A stretch of DNA of 64,000 bases, taken from positions 17,614,001-17,678,000 of the forward strand of contig JAKCOZ010000014.1 of NCBI GenBank assembly GCA_022605955.1, read 5' to 3'. Shown here piece by piece: positions 1 to 10,922 of the stretch. The position numbers and the translations under genes are program-made. Source of the stretch: Rallus limicola. Its lineage: Eukaryota; Chordata; Aves; Gruiformes; Rallidae. Each line of letters opens with the position of its first letter. The first letter of the stretch is position 1. The notes beneath the pieces are model-generated. The model was not told the DNA's origin. It was given only the letters and a program-made list of their open reading frames with translations, and did not search any database.

Positions 1-2067
1 TTACCAACAGCAGAACATCAGATTCAGCAGACCACTGCTTTGTGTGACCATGCCTGGCTTATAGATCCAGTGGGTTGTGATCACTCTGAGAAATCCCATT
101 GTTCTTTGATGTGAGGTGTTCTGTTTTCTCAGGAAAATGCTACATGATTTACATAAAGTTAGTCTCTCTCCCAGCCCTAAAAAACTACACCAGCATTGCT
201 CTTTGTTTGCATCATTCCATGTTACTGTAGTGCTTTGGTGAATTGCAAGTGAAAGAGTTTTGTTCTGCTGTGTTACAGCATGCTCTGTTGTGGTCCTACC
301 TGGTGAGCACAGATGTATCTACTTCTACTTCTTCTTCAGAAATGCCTTGCAGGGCTTTGAGACTTGAAATGGCCTATTATCTACCAAATAACAGATGTCT
401 TCACAGATTAGCCTCTCTGAGTAAAAACACAATCACGCCATACAAAAGATGATGATTAGCTAGTTGAATAACAATAGGCGAACTCCAATGCAGATGTACA
501 GGGAACAAGGAAAAGATCAGACACTCATATTTCTATTTTTCTGAGTTCATTATATACATTCATTTTTACAATGACATCTTAATGTTAAAGCCACCATTAT
601 GCAGCTTTCTGTTTCAAAGCTTCTAACTTATGATTTTTTCAAATTAAAATAATGTATTAATATTTCCCCCAATTACATGCTAATAAAAGACTTAATTCAG
701 TTTGCATACAATTAATGCGTTTGTTGCAAAAGTATTCTGTATGTTCTTTAGTCCATTTTAGTTAATTTCTTTAAATATTTTTCAGTTAAAGGCTTGCATT
801 CATATCTTCTAATATGAAGGAAATTGAAGAACTCTGCAGTGATACATTCTGTAAATCATAATGCACCTGAGAGTATACGGTCCAACAAAAAATAGACAGA
901 AGTTTTGCTTATATAATTTGGAGGAAATTATGTGGAGAATCAGACACATTTAGCTGCAGGATTTCCCCTTCTTGATGGTTTGATTGCTTCCTTGAAAAGA
1001 TTCAAGTTCCTGATGTGTGATTTGGTGGGTCAGAGTATTCTTGAGTGCAGAACAGTATAGACAAGGACTCTGTTGGCCTTGAGTCTGGTAAAGGCTGCCT
1101 GATGCCTCACTCAGTAAAACTGGTTTGTTACCTTTTGAAGCAAAATTTTTCAACCCAGAAAGTTTCCATTCCAATTTCAGGCTGTATTTTTTTTTTCATT
1201 TCAGTAAAAATACCTAAATTTATAGTACCTCCTATTATTTTGTGGGACTTCAATATCACAGATCTGGAATTTGAAATTTGTCAGGGAGAAAGGCTGATCC
1301 AGCACAAAAACTAAGAGTGACTTCTACAGGAAGAGTCAAGGTGAGAGATTTTTGCATTCTAGTGGAAATCTCTGAAATTAGACTGTGTTTTGTTCTGAAA
1401 AATCCTTACCCATGTATATTTCTTTAAATTTAGCAACTAGGATTTTGTCAGTGGTGAGTGTGCCATAGATGTGCAATGGGAAGGTTGTGACTATGGTCCA
1501 GGTGGCTGGCTCAGGACAGGGCTGGGATATGGTCCCTACATAAGGGAAACTAGGAGAGGGGCAGAGAGATGAATATGTGGAAATAAAGTGGTGAGAAGAA
1601 AAAAAAGTAAGCAGGAGCAGAGTGGAACTGAAGATGAATAGGTGGGACTTTTAGGAAGGGATGGAGACAATACTCAGGAAAAAGAAAGGTGGACAGGGAA
1701 GACTCTAGCAGAAGAGGCTAGAGTAGTAATAAGGCAAAGTCAAGTGTTGGTTCAAGGGTTACAAGTCTGGGCTGATGACCTAAAAGCTTCTTTGGGTGTC
1801 AGTAAAGCTGTGTGATATAATTTCTGATGTGTGGTCTTTTTTTTTCCTTTTTTTCTTTTTTTAAGCTGTGTAAGTTACACTTATAAGCTTGTTAAGGGTG
1901 CAAAGCAAAGATCTCTTAAGGAGGCATTTCAGTCAACACTGCTCAGATGAATCAATATTTTATTTTATCTTAGTAGTTCATTATGTCACCCCTTCCTCCA
2001 TTAACTGTACATCATTCAGATCCAGCTTTGAAGCCAGAGTTATTAATTTCCTGGGGAGCACTTCTGT
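1..2067. other. Unique sequence, no gene recognised
   Basis: AT-rich sequence with a purine-rich stretch at about 1540-1740. A strong acceptor ending at 1204 is followed by 35 open codons to a stop near 1312 (KIPKFIVPPIILWDF...), with no supporting context, so I do not annotate it as an exon. Confidence 0.5.
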
Positions 2068-2195
2068 GGCTCTCATTATTACAGCATCTGAGTACTTTAC
2101 AAACACTTAATGAATTTATCTTCACAATGTACCGATAAGGTGAAATGACATCTTACACCAGGGAAAATGAGGCACAGAAGCATAATGTCAAGAGG
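2068..2195 (+). mobile_element. Ancient SINE-like (MIR-related) amniote repeat fragment
   Basis: The order 'TCTCATTATTACAGCATCTGAG', 'TACTTTACAAACACTTAATGAATTTATC', 'TTCACAA' and 'GGGAAAATGAGGCACAGAAG' follows an old interspersed repeat seen across turtles, crocodilians and birds. Its 3' part resembles the MIR-type 'GAGGAAACTGAGGCACAGAG' box. The match is from memory and the copy is strongly decayed, so the family name is uncertain. Confidence 0.5.
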
Positions 2196-4855
2196 GGATA
2201 TTTAATTTAGATGCCCAATGTGAGTTGTTTGTGCCCTCATTTTCCAGAAATAGCATTTGATCACCCTTTCTTTGTTCTGGAGTAGGCTTTTGCTGAGTCC
2301 ATCACAGTTGGAATTGCTCCACGCTCCCACAGATCAGAGCGCAGGTGTTTTATGCTCTGCTCTAAGCAAACAAGGAAGATGCAATTAATAACCGCCTGCA
2401 CAGAGTTTGGTTTTTGTGCCTTCCTTGGCATTAGGCACTGGGGCAGAGAGAGAATCCAGTTCCCCAGGGCAGCTTTTGGCTGTCCTAGGTACGACCATGG
2501 TGCTTCTCCTAGCCTTTATCTTATTGTTGTTGGACTGTCTGGTGCCATCAGTGATGAGGCAGAGATTCAGAAGGCAGCAGGTTCCTTCTTCATATGACCT
2601 TGAGTCACTGAAAGTTTGTGGTCAGTCCCTGCTCTTGCGCTGTGTGAGGCTGGATGGCAGAAGAAAACAACACCAAAGGATGTGAGTTTAGTATTTGGAT
2701 TGTCACAGTATGTACAGACCATAGCCCATGGAAACTTTTGCACCGCAGGGGTAGATGCGCCAAAAGGGCTATTATTGCTTCTTAGTGATTCCCATCTTCC
2801 CTAACTGTCATGGCAATCTTAGCACACAGGAGCAGGGGCTCCGTAAGCAAGAGAGAATCTTCAGTTCTACTTGAAAAGGATCCTTCATTGCATCTCTGGT
2901 TGGCAGCCTGATTGCTCAGTTGTGCAAGCTGATACAACAGACCCATGGCTGGGCATCTCCTGTCTTCTGTCCTTGCAGGTCTGAACTCATGCCTCATAAG
3001 TGAATAGCACCTATAAGAGACAACACATTTCCCTCAAATTTTACAGCCTACAGAGGCAAAGCCATGGCACAATCAAGCAGGGCATGGAGAAGACAGTCCC
3101 CCTTCCTTTGAAAGATAATTCTTTAGTCGGAGAATAGAGGGACAGAAATATACAGTTTTCAGATGTGCAAATAGTCAGTTCAGTTCCCTAGGTTTTCAAT
3201 ATGAGAGGGGAGCCCCACTGAATCCTGTACCTGCAGAAATCCTGATGTAATAATACAGTGTCCCACAGACCAAGAGCATTAAACTGTGCTGTCTAGTACT
3301 TTGCAGAAGGCCATTTCTTTCCCTTTTTCCTTCACCAGTTAATTTTCGTATTCAGACACATCATGCTATGACAGTCACTGGAGTTACTGTGGATTGGCAC
3401 TCAGGAGCCCAGAACGTGGCTTAGTACATCTTAGTTGCAATGTAGGAAAAGACACACCTCAAACTACCCTCACTGCATTTTAGTTGAGGTGAATTATTCA
3501 GGCAGGTGATTTTTTTTGTTAAATCCACCTATCAAACATGGAATCTCAGAGACTCTTACCGTTTTCCTGCCTATGCTGCTGCTTCTCTCTGCTAGGAAAG
3601 AGAACAACCACCTTCTTGAAACGCTGGCCTTTGCTTCCAGTACTTTCCAAATCCTGAGCCAGGTGTTGGGGTCTGTGCTGAAGAGAAGCTCCCATCAGGG
3701 TCTGTGGGTTTTGCCACTTCACATTTCTGGGCAGTAAATGAGAGTTTTTGCTAATCTCTTGGAATAAATTGTGCACCCAAGCATAATCTTAATTGACAGA
3801 ATGATGTGTTTTCTAATGCTGTTTGAGATGTCCTATATTCTTTCATGTGCATTTCCTTCTGGCTTTCCTGCACCTATGTATACGCCAGTGTTTTAACCTT
3901 TGGAAAGAGGGAAGATGACCTGTTTAGCCAACAGTAGTCTTGCTGGCTGCACAAAGCAAAAGGGAAGAAAATAAGCCATGCAGTGATCAGTGTGCTAAAT
4001 CCTCTCTAGAGCTACAGACCTGTCACGTAGACCTCAATCTCAGACAGAACCAGCTGAGCACTGGGTATGTCCCTAGCTCTCCTCCTCTTGCCTTCATCCT
4101 CCCTCTCCAAAGCCTAAGGTTGTTGACATCACGTTGACACAGAGCAGGGCATTATTATTCATAGTTGCATAAAAAGTGAATTTACATTGAGTAAAACCAA
4201 TAAGCTGCTCTGCTCTGACATTTAATTTTCTTGGAAACTCTTCGTATTGAATCAGGCACGACTACATACATTTTCAAATGAAATACAGTGTTTGCACTGC
4301 AGTAACCTTGCATGGACAAGAATGAATCATTTGGAAATTACCAAGAGCCTATTTCCTGCCACCTCTCTCCAAACCTAAATACTACAGGGCTATGTTTCTC
4401 TTTGATGCTATGTAAAGTTTCCATTTTATTCCCCACCCCTCTTGTCAAAATGGTGTGCAAAATACTTTTCTATAAAAGGGGTTGCTATTTATGACTGGGT
4501 CACTGGTTGTAGTCTCCTATTCTTTCTGAGGCCACTTCTGCCTTTGACATCAAACCCTGGGGCTGAAAATGAGAGGATAAATAAATGGTGTCCCTTGAAC
4601 TAGACAGTCATAATAAACTCTTAGATGAAATGTCAAGTCTAAGTGAGTGTACTCCTCTACTTCCCAGTGTATGTTGATCAGCCTTCCAAAGCAGAGCAGT
4701 CATATTTCAGAGCTCACTTTATCTCCCTTCTCTTCTTACCATATTGAATGTCTGATTCTAAGAGGGGGTAGTAAATGGCTCTGCTAACAGGAGGTTTAAC
4801 TAGGAACATGTAGGTCAAGACATCATCCTACTTTCTGTTGCGTATGAATGTGTAC

Positions 4856-4892
4856 ATGCATTCATGCATCCATGCATCCATCCATCCATCCA
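4856..4892. repeat. CATC-type tetranucleotide microsatellite
   Basis: A run of ATGCATTC and ATGCATCC words resolves into CATC repeats, ending before AAATCTGCC. Confidence 0.85.
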
Positions 4893-6901
4893 AATCTGCC
4901 AAGGAGGTCTCTATTCTTAGAGCGGGAGTTGTTATAATTTCACAGAAGATACTTGAAGCAGACTTAGTCTTTGAAGTGAGAGATTTTATTCCAAGATAAA
5001 TGTGTGCTCAAAAATAGCTTTGTGAAGGAAGCTGGCAAACAGTTCAGCTGGGTTTGCCCCAGAACTAACAATAACACCCTGTCAGTGGGGCAAGAGCATC
5101 TGCCAAGGCACACGAGCTCTTAAAGAAACCCTATCCTTTCATATTTGTTTACTGTACTGATTTTTTTACCAAAATATCATTATAGACTGTGTAGATTTTG
5201 TTAGGAAGTCATGTTCTGTTAAAAAAAACAACAGTGTGGGTTACTATTAAATATATTAATGGGCCACTAAGACTGAATGTTTAAGAATTCAAAAGGTGAT
5301 TATGCTTTCCTACTGTGCTTTTTTCAACTCTAATAAAATGTTTCTTTCAATCTTAGGCACTTGTATGTCTATTATAACCTGTCATTGTGAAATTAGATCC
5401 TACGCTATACTTACAGGTTGTGATTAGAGTGGATTCAAAAAATTACATCCCAAACAGACATGGTAATATTCTTAAACATATATTTTGGTGGGAAATTTGA
5501 TATTATTTTATTTTCACTGAAAAGAAAAAGGGGAAAAAAACACATATGGGGTTTTCTCCTTCTCACCCTTTGTCACTGGGAGAGGCATGCTAGACAAGCA
5601 GAAAACATAGCTCTCATCTGCTGTGTATCTCAGAAACACACATGCACAATTAAAAATTGCAGTAATGACTGCATTGCTCTTTATTTAATTTTTTGGGCAG
5701 CTGAAGTGTTTACATTCTCCTGAATTATATGACCTCGTTTGATACAGTAGGATGGCCCACAACCAAAATACACTGGTTTGGCACTGTGACTTCATTCAAA
5801 GCTCTTGTTCCTCACCCATCTTCATTTTTCAAAAAGGCTGTTTGTGTGGACTGCATTCAGCACCTGACGGAGTCAGAAGAGCACTATGTTGGCATCCTTC
5901 TTCCATGATTGTTTCTTCTGGGCTTCATAGATGATTTTACATCCAGCCAGGGATTTGGGAGACAAAGCAGAAAAGTGTAGATTGTGGGCTGTGCTCTTCT
6001 GTACTTATCTTGCGTCAGGTCAATTGAAATTCCCCTAGAGATGGGCCAAAACTTGATTAGCATATCTTGACCTTTTTCTTTTTGTATAACCTTCTATCTT
6101 CTCAATCTTTACAGTCTCTTGAGAGACATTAGTGCAAGGGGCCCTCTTTACAAAGCTTTCAAAAACCTAAACTCACTTCATGAGAAAAATATATTGCAAA
6201 AATAATTGCAGACACTTTCCTACCTTAGCTTATTAAGTGTTATTCATTTAGCTGGATAATTGTGGTGTTTACTAAAGGGAAGGTGATCTTGCAGTTAAAA
6301 GATTAGTTTAAGATGTTTCAATCTCTACTAAAGATTTTCTTTGAAGTTACCTAGGACCAGTCTAACGTTTTTTTCAGTGCTACAGTACAGGTGTGTTTGA
6401 CAGCAAGGCACTTGAATTTCTGAATACTGAAGCATCTTTATGAAAGTGGGATTTTTATCTAGATTTCTGGCATGCTGAGCATGCATGCTCCTTGTTTACA
6501 GCTGATGCTTTCCATTCTTGAAAATTTGACCCAATCAAGCAACTTCAGGAATACGGTACCACTTTAAAAGAGGGAAAACAATACCTTCTCTTTTCCACCC
6601 TTTTCTTCTTTCTCTACTTGAAATATTTACATTTAATCAAGCCGAATGTGAAAAGTGTGATGTGAGCTACTTCACAAAGCTACACCCTTTTCCAACTCTC
6701 CAGTGTTTATTGTAGTGCAGGCAGAGCTATTTGCTGCTTGTTCCTTACATTGAGTCTTATTGTGTATCCTACACAATAGGAACAAGGGAACTGTTTAATA
6801 CAGCTGCAGAGAAGTTAACCCCATAAACCTTGAGATCCCCATAGCTGAACGAACTATTGGGTGGGATTTCTTTGTACAGCCACTGGCATTCTCATTTTCA
6901 G

Positions 6902-7068
6902 TGTTATGAGCTGAAATCAACAGTGGACCTTCAGCTGTTGGAAACTCAGAGAGAAACAGCCCAATGTAAAGGCTGGGTCTCCTCTTTCCAACAGAGGCAT
7001 TTTAAAGAGGTCACAGGCATCAGGCTTCAGAGGAGCCAATCTACCAGCCACCTATAATGGGAGTTTAG
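6902..7068 (+). other. Candidate noncoding or UTR exon with strong splice sites
   Basis: A pyrimidine-rich acceptor (CATTCTCATTTTCAG) ends at 6901 and an excellent donor (TTTAG|GTGAGT) follows 7068, bounding 167 bp. No reading frame stays open across the whole interval, so it would be a UTR or long-noncoding-RNA exon if real. Decoy acceptor-donor pairs are frequent in sequence of this length, and nothing else confirms transcription. Confidence 0.2.
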
Positions 7069-9734
7069 GTGAGTAAATCAAATGTCAGCATCTGCAGATT
7101 GAAGACCATGAGGCAAGTGAAAGGCTGAGAGACGTCCTCCAGGGAAAACTCACCATTACAAGAGTCTCATGACAACAGAAGTTTGTTTCTATGTTCATTC
7201 CCTTCTGTCATTAACATGGAAAACAAGCTATATCTTCTTTAATTACATGGAAGTTATAGGGATGTTTTAACTAGTGTAGTTTTGTGTGCCAAGAAAGTCT
7301 TTTAGCAGGAGAGCTTACAATTATTATGAAGTTTTACTATCAAAGAGCAGACAATTCACACTAATGAATGGTTCCTGGGCATAGTGCAGCAAGTGGAATA
7401 TTCATCATGATTTTGAGATGATAATGGAAGGGGGTTTTTTGTTTAGGTCTCATAAGAAACACAAAGATTTGAAAAATTACACAACTTAGACTTAAATCTA
7501 TCTCTTTTTTTCCCTTTAAAATAAATATGTATTTTCAGGAGGATAGTGAAAGGTTCTTTTCACTAAGGACTATTTCTGTACACCTTTCTTGACCTAGTTG
7601 TTTCACTTTTTTTAAAGTTGCAGTGTGAAAGATGCTCCTCCCCCTAACTCAGCGAAGCTGGACTCTCCTCCTTCAAACATTTAGCAAAAATAGCATGTTT
7701 CAAGCTCTGCCATTAAGTTTCAGCATCAAAGATAAGTTTCAGGTGGCCGTTAGTAACTGAAAAGAACGAACTTCAATGGAAATATTTATGTAGCTAGACT
7801 TAACATGTTGTTATTAGTTTTCCCATTGAAGTACATTTACAAAGTACATATTTGCAGTTGGGAGATTTCCTGACAGAGGTTTGAATGGCTCAGATATATG
7901 TTGTATGTCTTGTATTATTGTTGTTAGATAGTAGAGCTTTTCACGTTATTCAAGTGGCAGAAGTAATTTCCTCCACCTGTAAAATGGAGCCCTGGTACTG
8001 TGACTAGAAAAAAAAAAAAAGCCTTTTTAAGCACCCAGATCATCTTCCCTGGTAAGAGATTTCTTGTAAAATAAGAGTTTATAACAGCATTCTGTAGTGC
8101 CTTAAAATGAATAGTGCCGCAATCCAGTGTTAGGTTGTTGCAGAAAATAGACATTGCCCTGTGGGACTGCCTTTCAACTTTGATGTATAACAACTTGATA
8201 ATGGCAACTAGATACATTAATTTGGAACTAATTGGCAAAAGTGGAAAAGTATTTTTATATATGGTATAGCTGCAACAAAATAATACAATTGCTAAGCAGC
8301 GTAGCTTAAGTAATGGTGTAAGAGGCAAATGAAGCAAAGGAATTTCTATGATGTAAATGCCACTGGCTCCAAATTCAACCATATGAAAGTTTTCAGATGT
8401 GCACAAGAGTCTTGTCCTCTCCACAACTAATGTGTATTAATGAACAAATTCTAATAATCCCTATAGTTGCTAAGTCAGTTTGATCTTTATGAAAACACTA
8501 GCTTCTCAGAGCTCCACAGAAATGAATGATGAAAAGAGAAGGCTGTTTCTTACCTTCTTACTCTGTGGGTGGGCAGACACACATAGAGTGTCATGTCTGT
8601 GAGCCCATGGGAATGAGAAGCAATCAAAACAATTGAAATTCAGACTTCTCTCCCAGTGGCTTTATCCTCAAAAGTATGGCTAACATTAGATAAAATCAAG
8701 AAATAGTCCCTTGCACTATCAATGGACTGTGAAGGACATTCAGTAGCCTAGCGCTTCAGGGTTTTTCCAATCTCCAACTCTGGGACTGCTTCATTATAAT
8801 CAGCCAAGACAGTAACCCTGCCTGCCACAGCTTTTCCAAAAAGGTCATAGGGCTCAAGCTTGCTAGAGGGAAGGCACACATCAAAGTAGGGAAGTCTCAC
8901 ATTAAATGACCTTTCATTTACATGCTGGTATTTTTCCTCTCAGTTTCTCTTACCTTTTCAGTGCATGCCCTTGGCTTTTTCAGTGATTATTCATAAGATT
9001 GCCACAGACATCAAGGCACTTGACAGCCAAAGGCAACAGCAGTGTTACCTGGCCTTTTCAGACTAAGTTCTTCCCCTGACCCTGGTCACCTGAACATGAG
9101 ATTCTTCATGCCCATCTATTTTTATGATAGTGAACCCCAAGAGTGTAAGCCTGCCCTCCCTCTGCCTTTCTTCAACGTGCCTCAGGTTTGACATACGAAT
9201 AAAGAAAGATGATAAATAATAAGTTAGCTGACAATGTCCTCAACTCACTACGATAACGACTGTAGCCTTTAAATGATCATCTATAGCCTAGGACTGTTCA
9301 TGGAGACACTGTCACAATTGAGAGGAAGCCCATGAGTACACAGTCATTTTAACTATTGTTTTAGCAGAGATGAGGGTATTGGGATTTCAAAAGTTAGTGT
9401 TGAAGAAGTGAAACTGGGGAAGGGCAAGCAATTACTGTCAGGCTTTCATTGTGTGTTGACACTGCTTTCTCTGTGTGTGTTTCTTGATTTGTGTTTCTCT
9501 CTGTGGTAATGGGAAGGTATGGATTCAAACACCAATACAAGAACAACCACAACCAGGCTGGGCTCGGTGGAGATTGTAGATGTTCTGCACCTGAATGCAG
9601 AGAGAAGAGAGGCTTTGGGGTTGTTGGTTTTTTTTTTTCCCTGAATGGTATGAGATTCTCCAAGTCCATGTTACATAGGATGCAAGTCTTGTATGTGTAG
9701 AAGAGCATGGTAGTATGTCTGGTTCAGCTCCTAC

Positions 9735-9739
9735 CTTAT
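9735..9739. repeat. 5' target-site duplication of the solo LTR
   Basis: CTTAT lies immediately before the TG that opens the LTR and matches the five bases after the closing CA exactly. Confidence 0.8.
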
Positions 9740-10389
9740 TGTTGCAGTTTTGTGTAGCTGTGCTGCTGCTTAGATGGCTTTTGCAGGCAGCAGTTACTGT
9801 AAACATCATCCAATTCAAGGCCAAAGTAGCTTTTGACCAATCAAAGATGGAGTCATAGCGCCTCTGTGAATCACATATAGGAGAAAAAAACCTGCTGGCT
9901 GGTGCACTTTGCCACCGGAACGGGGAGTGAAAAATGTAACAAGCCACACAGATACCAAGGCCAGGCCCAAAAGAGAGGAGGGGGGGAAAGAATGCAGAAA
10001 GCAAGTTTCCCCTGCAGCTCATGGAGAAGACCATGGTGAAGCGGGTTGTCCCCTTGCAGCCCATGGATGAGGATGGGGAGCGGAGACATCTATACTCTGC
10101 GAAGAGATCGATCCATGCCTCAGCAGGTTTGCCGGGGCACTTGTGACTTTGCAGGGAGCCAGGGGAGTCTGTGCCCTGAATGTCAGCACCCTATGGAAGG
10201 AAGTCCTGCTAAGAGGCCCGTGGTGAGGAGATGGCTCCCTGATGGAGAAGACTCATGCTGCAGCAGTTCGTGGATACGACTCTTGCGTGGGTGGGACCCC
10301 ATGATGCCGCAAGGGAAGTATGTGTGTGTGTAATGACACCCCGACCCCAAATGAGATGTAAGACAACTCGGGAGGAATGGACTGAAACT

Positions 10390-10655
10390 CCCCATTCCCT
10401 GCCCCTCCTGGTGCTGTGATGGGAGGGAAGAAGGGAGTGAATCAGTGATTGAAGTCAAGTGTACGTAGAGGCGAGGGGTGGGGGGAATTAGAAGAGTTAA
10501 TATCTAGGGAAAAAAAGCAGCTTGTGAGGAACCACAGGAACCCCACTCCCCATTCCCTGCTCCTCGCCGTGCCATGTTGGGGGTGGGGGAAGAAGGGAGT
10601 AAAATCGTGATGAAGTTTAAGTTTCCTAAGGAGGAGGGAGGGGTGGGGGGGAGGC
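10390..10655 (+). repeat. Internal tandem duplication within the LTR (about 158-bp period)
   Basis: Two diverged copies of the same LTR segment sit in tandem. The first starts at 10390 and the second at 10548. Both open with CCCATTCCCTGC and continue through GGAAGAAGGGAGT, then a GTGA-TGAAGT block, then a G-rich stretch around GAGGGGTGGGGGG. The copies differ by several substitutions and small indels. The duplication may therefore predate insertion and belong to the subfamily, or have arisen afterwards. Confidence 0.7.
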
Positions 10656-10723
10656 GCTTTAAGACCTGGTCGCTTCTTATTCTTATCTTGTTCCGGTTCA
10701 CTGGGTGTACTAGTTCTAGTAGT

Positions 10724-10729
10724 AATAAA
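10724..10729 (+). terminator. Poly(A) signal AATAAA inside the solo LTR
   Basis: A canonical AATAAA lies in the 3' third of the LTR, where the retroviral polyadenylation signal is expected. It fixes the plus orientation of the element. Confidence 0.65.
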
Positions 10730-10917
10730 TCACTTGTCTTTCCTTTATTCTGTGGCAAGTCTGTTTTGCCCATTGCACTAATTGGAGAGTGATCCCTCTG
10801 TCTTATCTCAGTGCCTAAGCCTACAAAAATATATTTTCTCCCCTTTTCAGCTGAAGCGGGGAGTGAGCGAGTGGCTTGGTGGGCATTTGGCCTCTAGCCA
10901 GGGCCAAAACCACTACA

Positions 10918-10922
10918 CTTAT
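10918..10922. repeat. 3' target-site duplication of the solo LTR
   Basis: CTTAT follows the terminal CA of the LTR and is identical to 9735-9739. The perfect match suggests that the flanks have changed little since insertion. Confidence 0.8.

Larger units (their letters stand above)
2196..9734. other. Unique sequence, no gene recognised
   Basis: Apart from the CATC microsatellite and the candidate noncoding exon at 6902-7068, nothing identifiable was seen. The 166-codon minus-strand open frame at 7924-8424 has no recognisable motif and no splice or promoter context. Confidence 0.5.
9740..10917 (+). mobile_element. Solo LTR of an avian endogenous retrovirus (ERVL-like)
   Basis: This is a complete long terminal repeat that begins TG and ends CA. 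It is bracketed by a perfect 5-bp target-site duplication, CTTAT, at 9735-9739 and 10918-10922. The 3' part, with its 'GGGGAGTGAGCGAG..GGCTTGGTGGG' block and the ending 'CCAAAACCACTACA', is a signature I recognise from a very common avian LTR family. Inside are a CCAAT-type box at 9837-9841, a weak TATA-like string near 9871-9880 and a canonical AATAAA at 10724-10729. These place transcription on the plus strand. No gag, pol or env sequence lies next to it, so it is a solo LTR left by recombination. A 5-bp duplication and TG..CA ends fit class III (ERVL) elements, but the family name is from memory. Several open frames in this interval, such as 10046-10333 plus and 9525-10064 minus, are not genes. 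The element is unusually long because of an internal duplication described separately. Confidence 0.85.

Noticed and set aside
1205..1312. Possible terminal exon after a strong acceptor
   Set aside because: Thirty-five open codons are too few to support a gene, and no poly(A) context or homologue was seen.
7924..8424. 166-codon open frame on the minus strand
   Set aside because: Composition driven by AT-rich DNA, with a poly-F run from a poly(A) tract. No motif or context.
9525..10064. 179-codon minus-strand open frame
   Set aside because: Overlaps the solo LTR on its antisense strand and has no protein-family signature.
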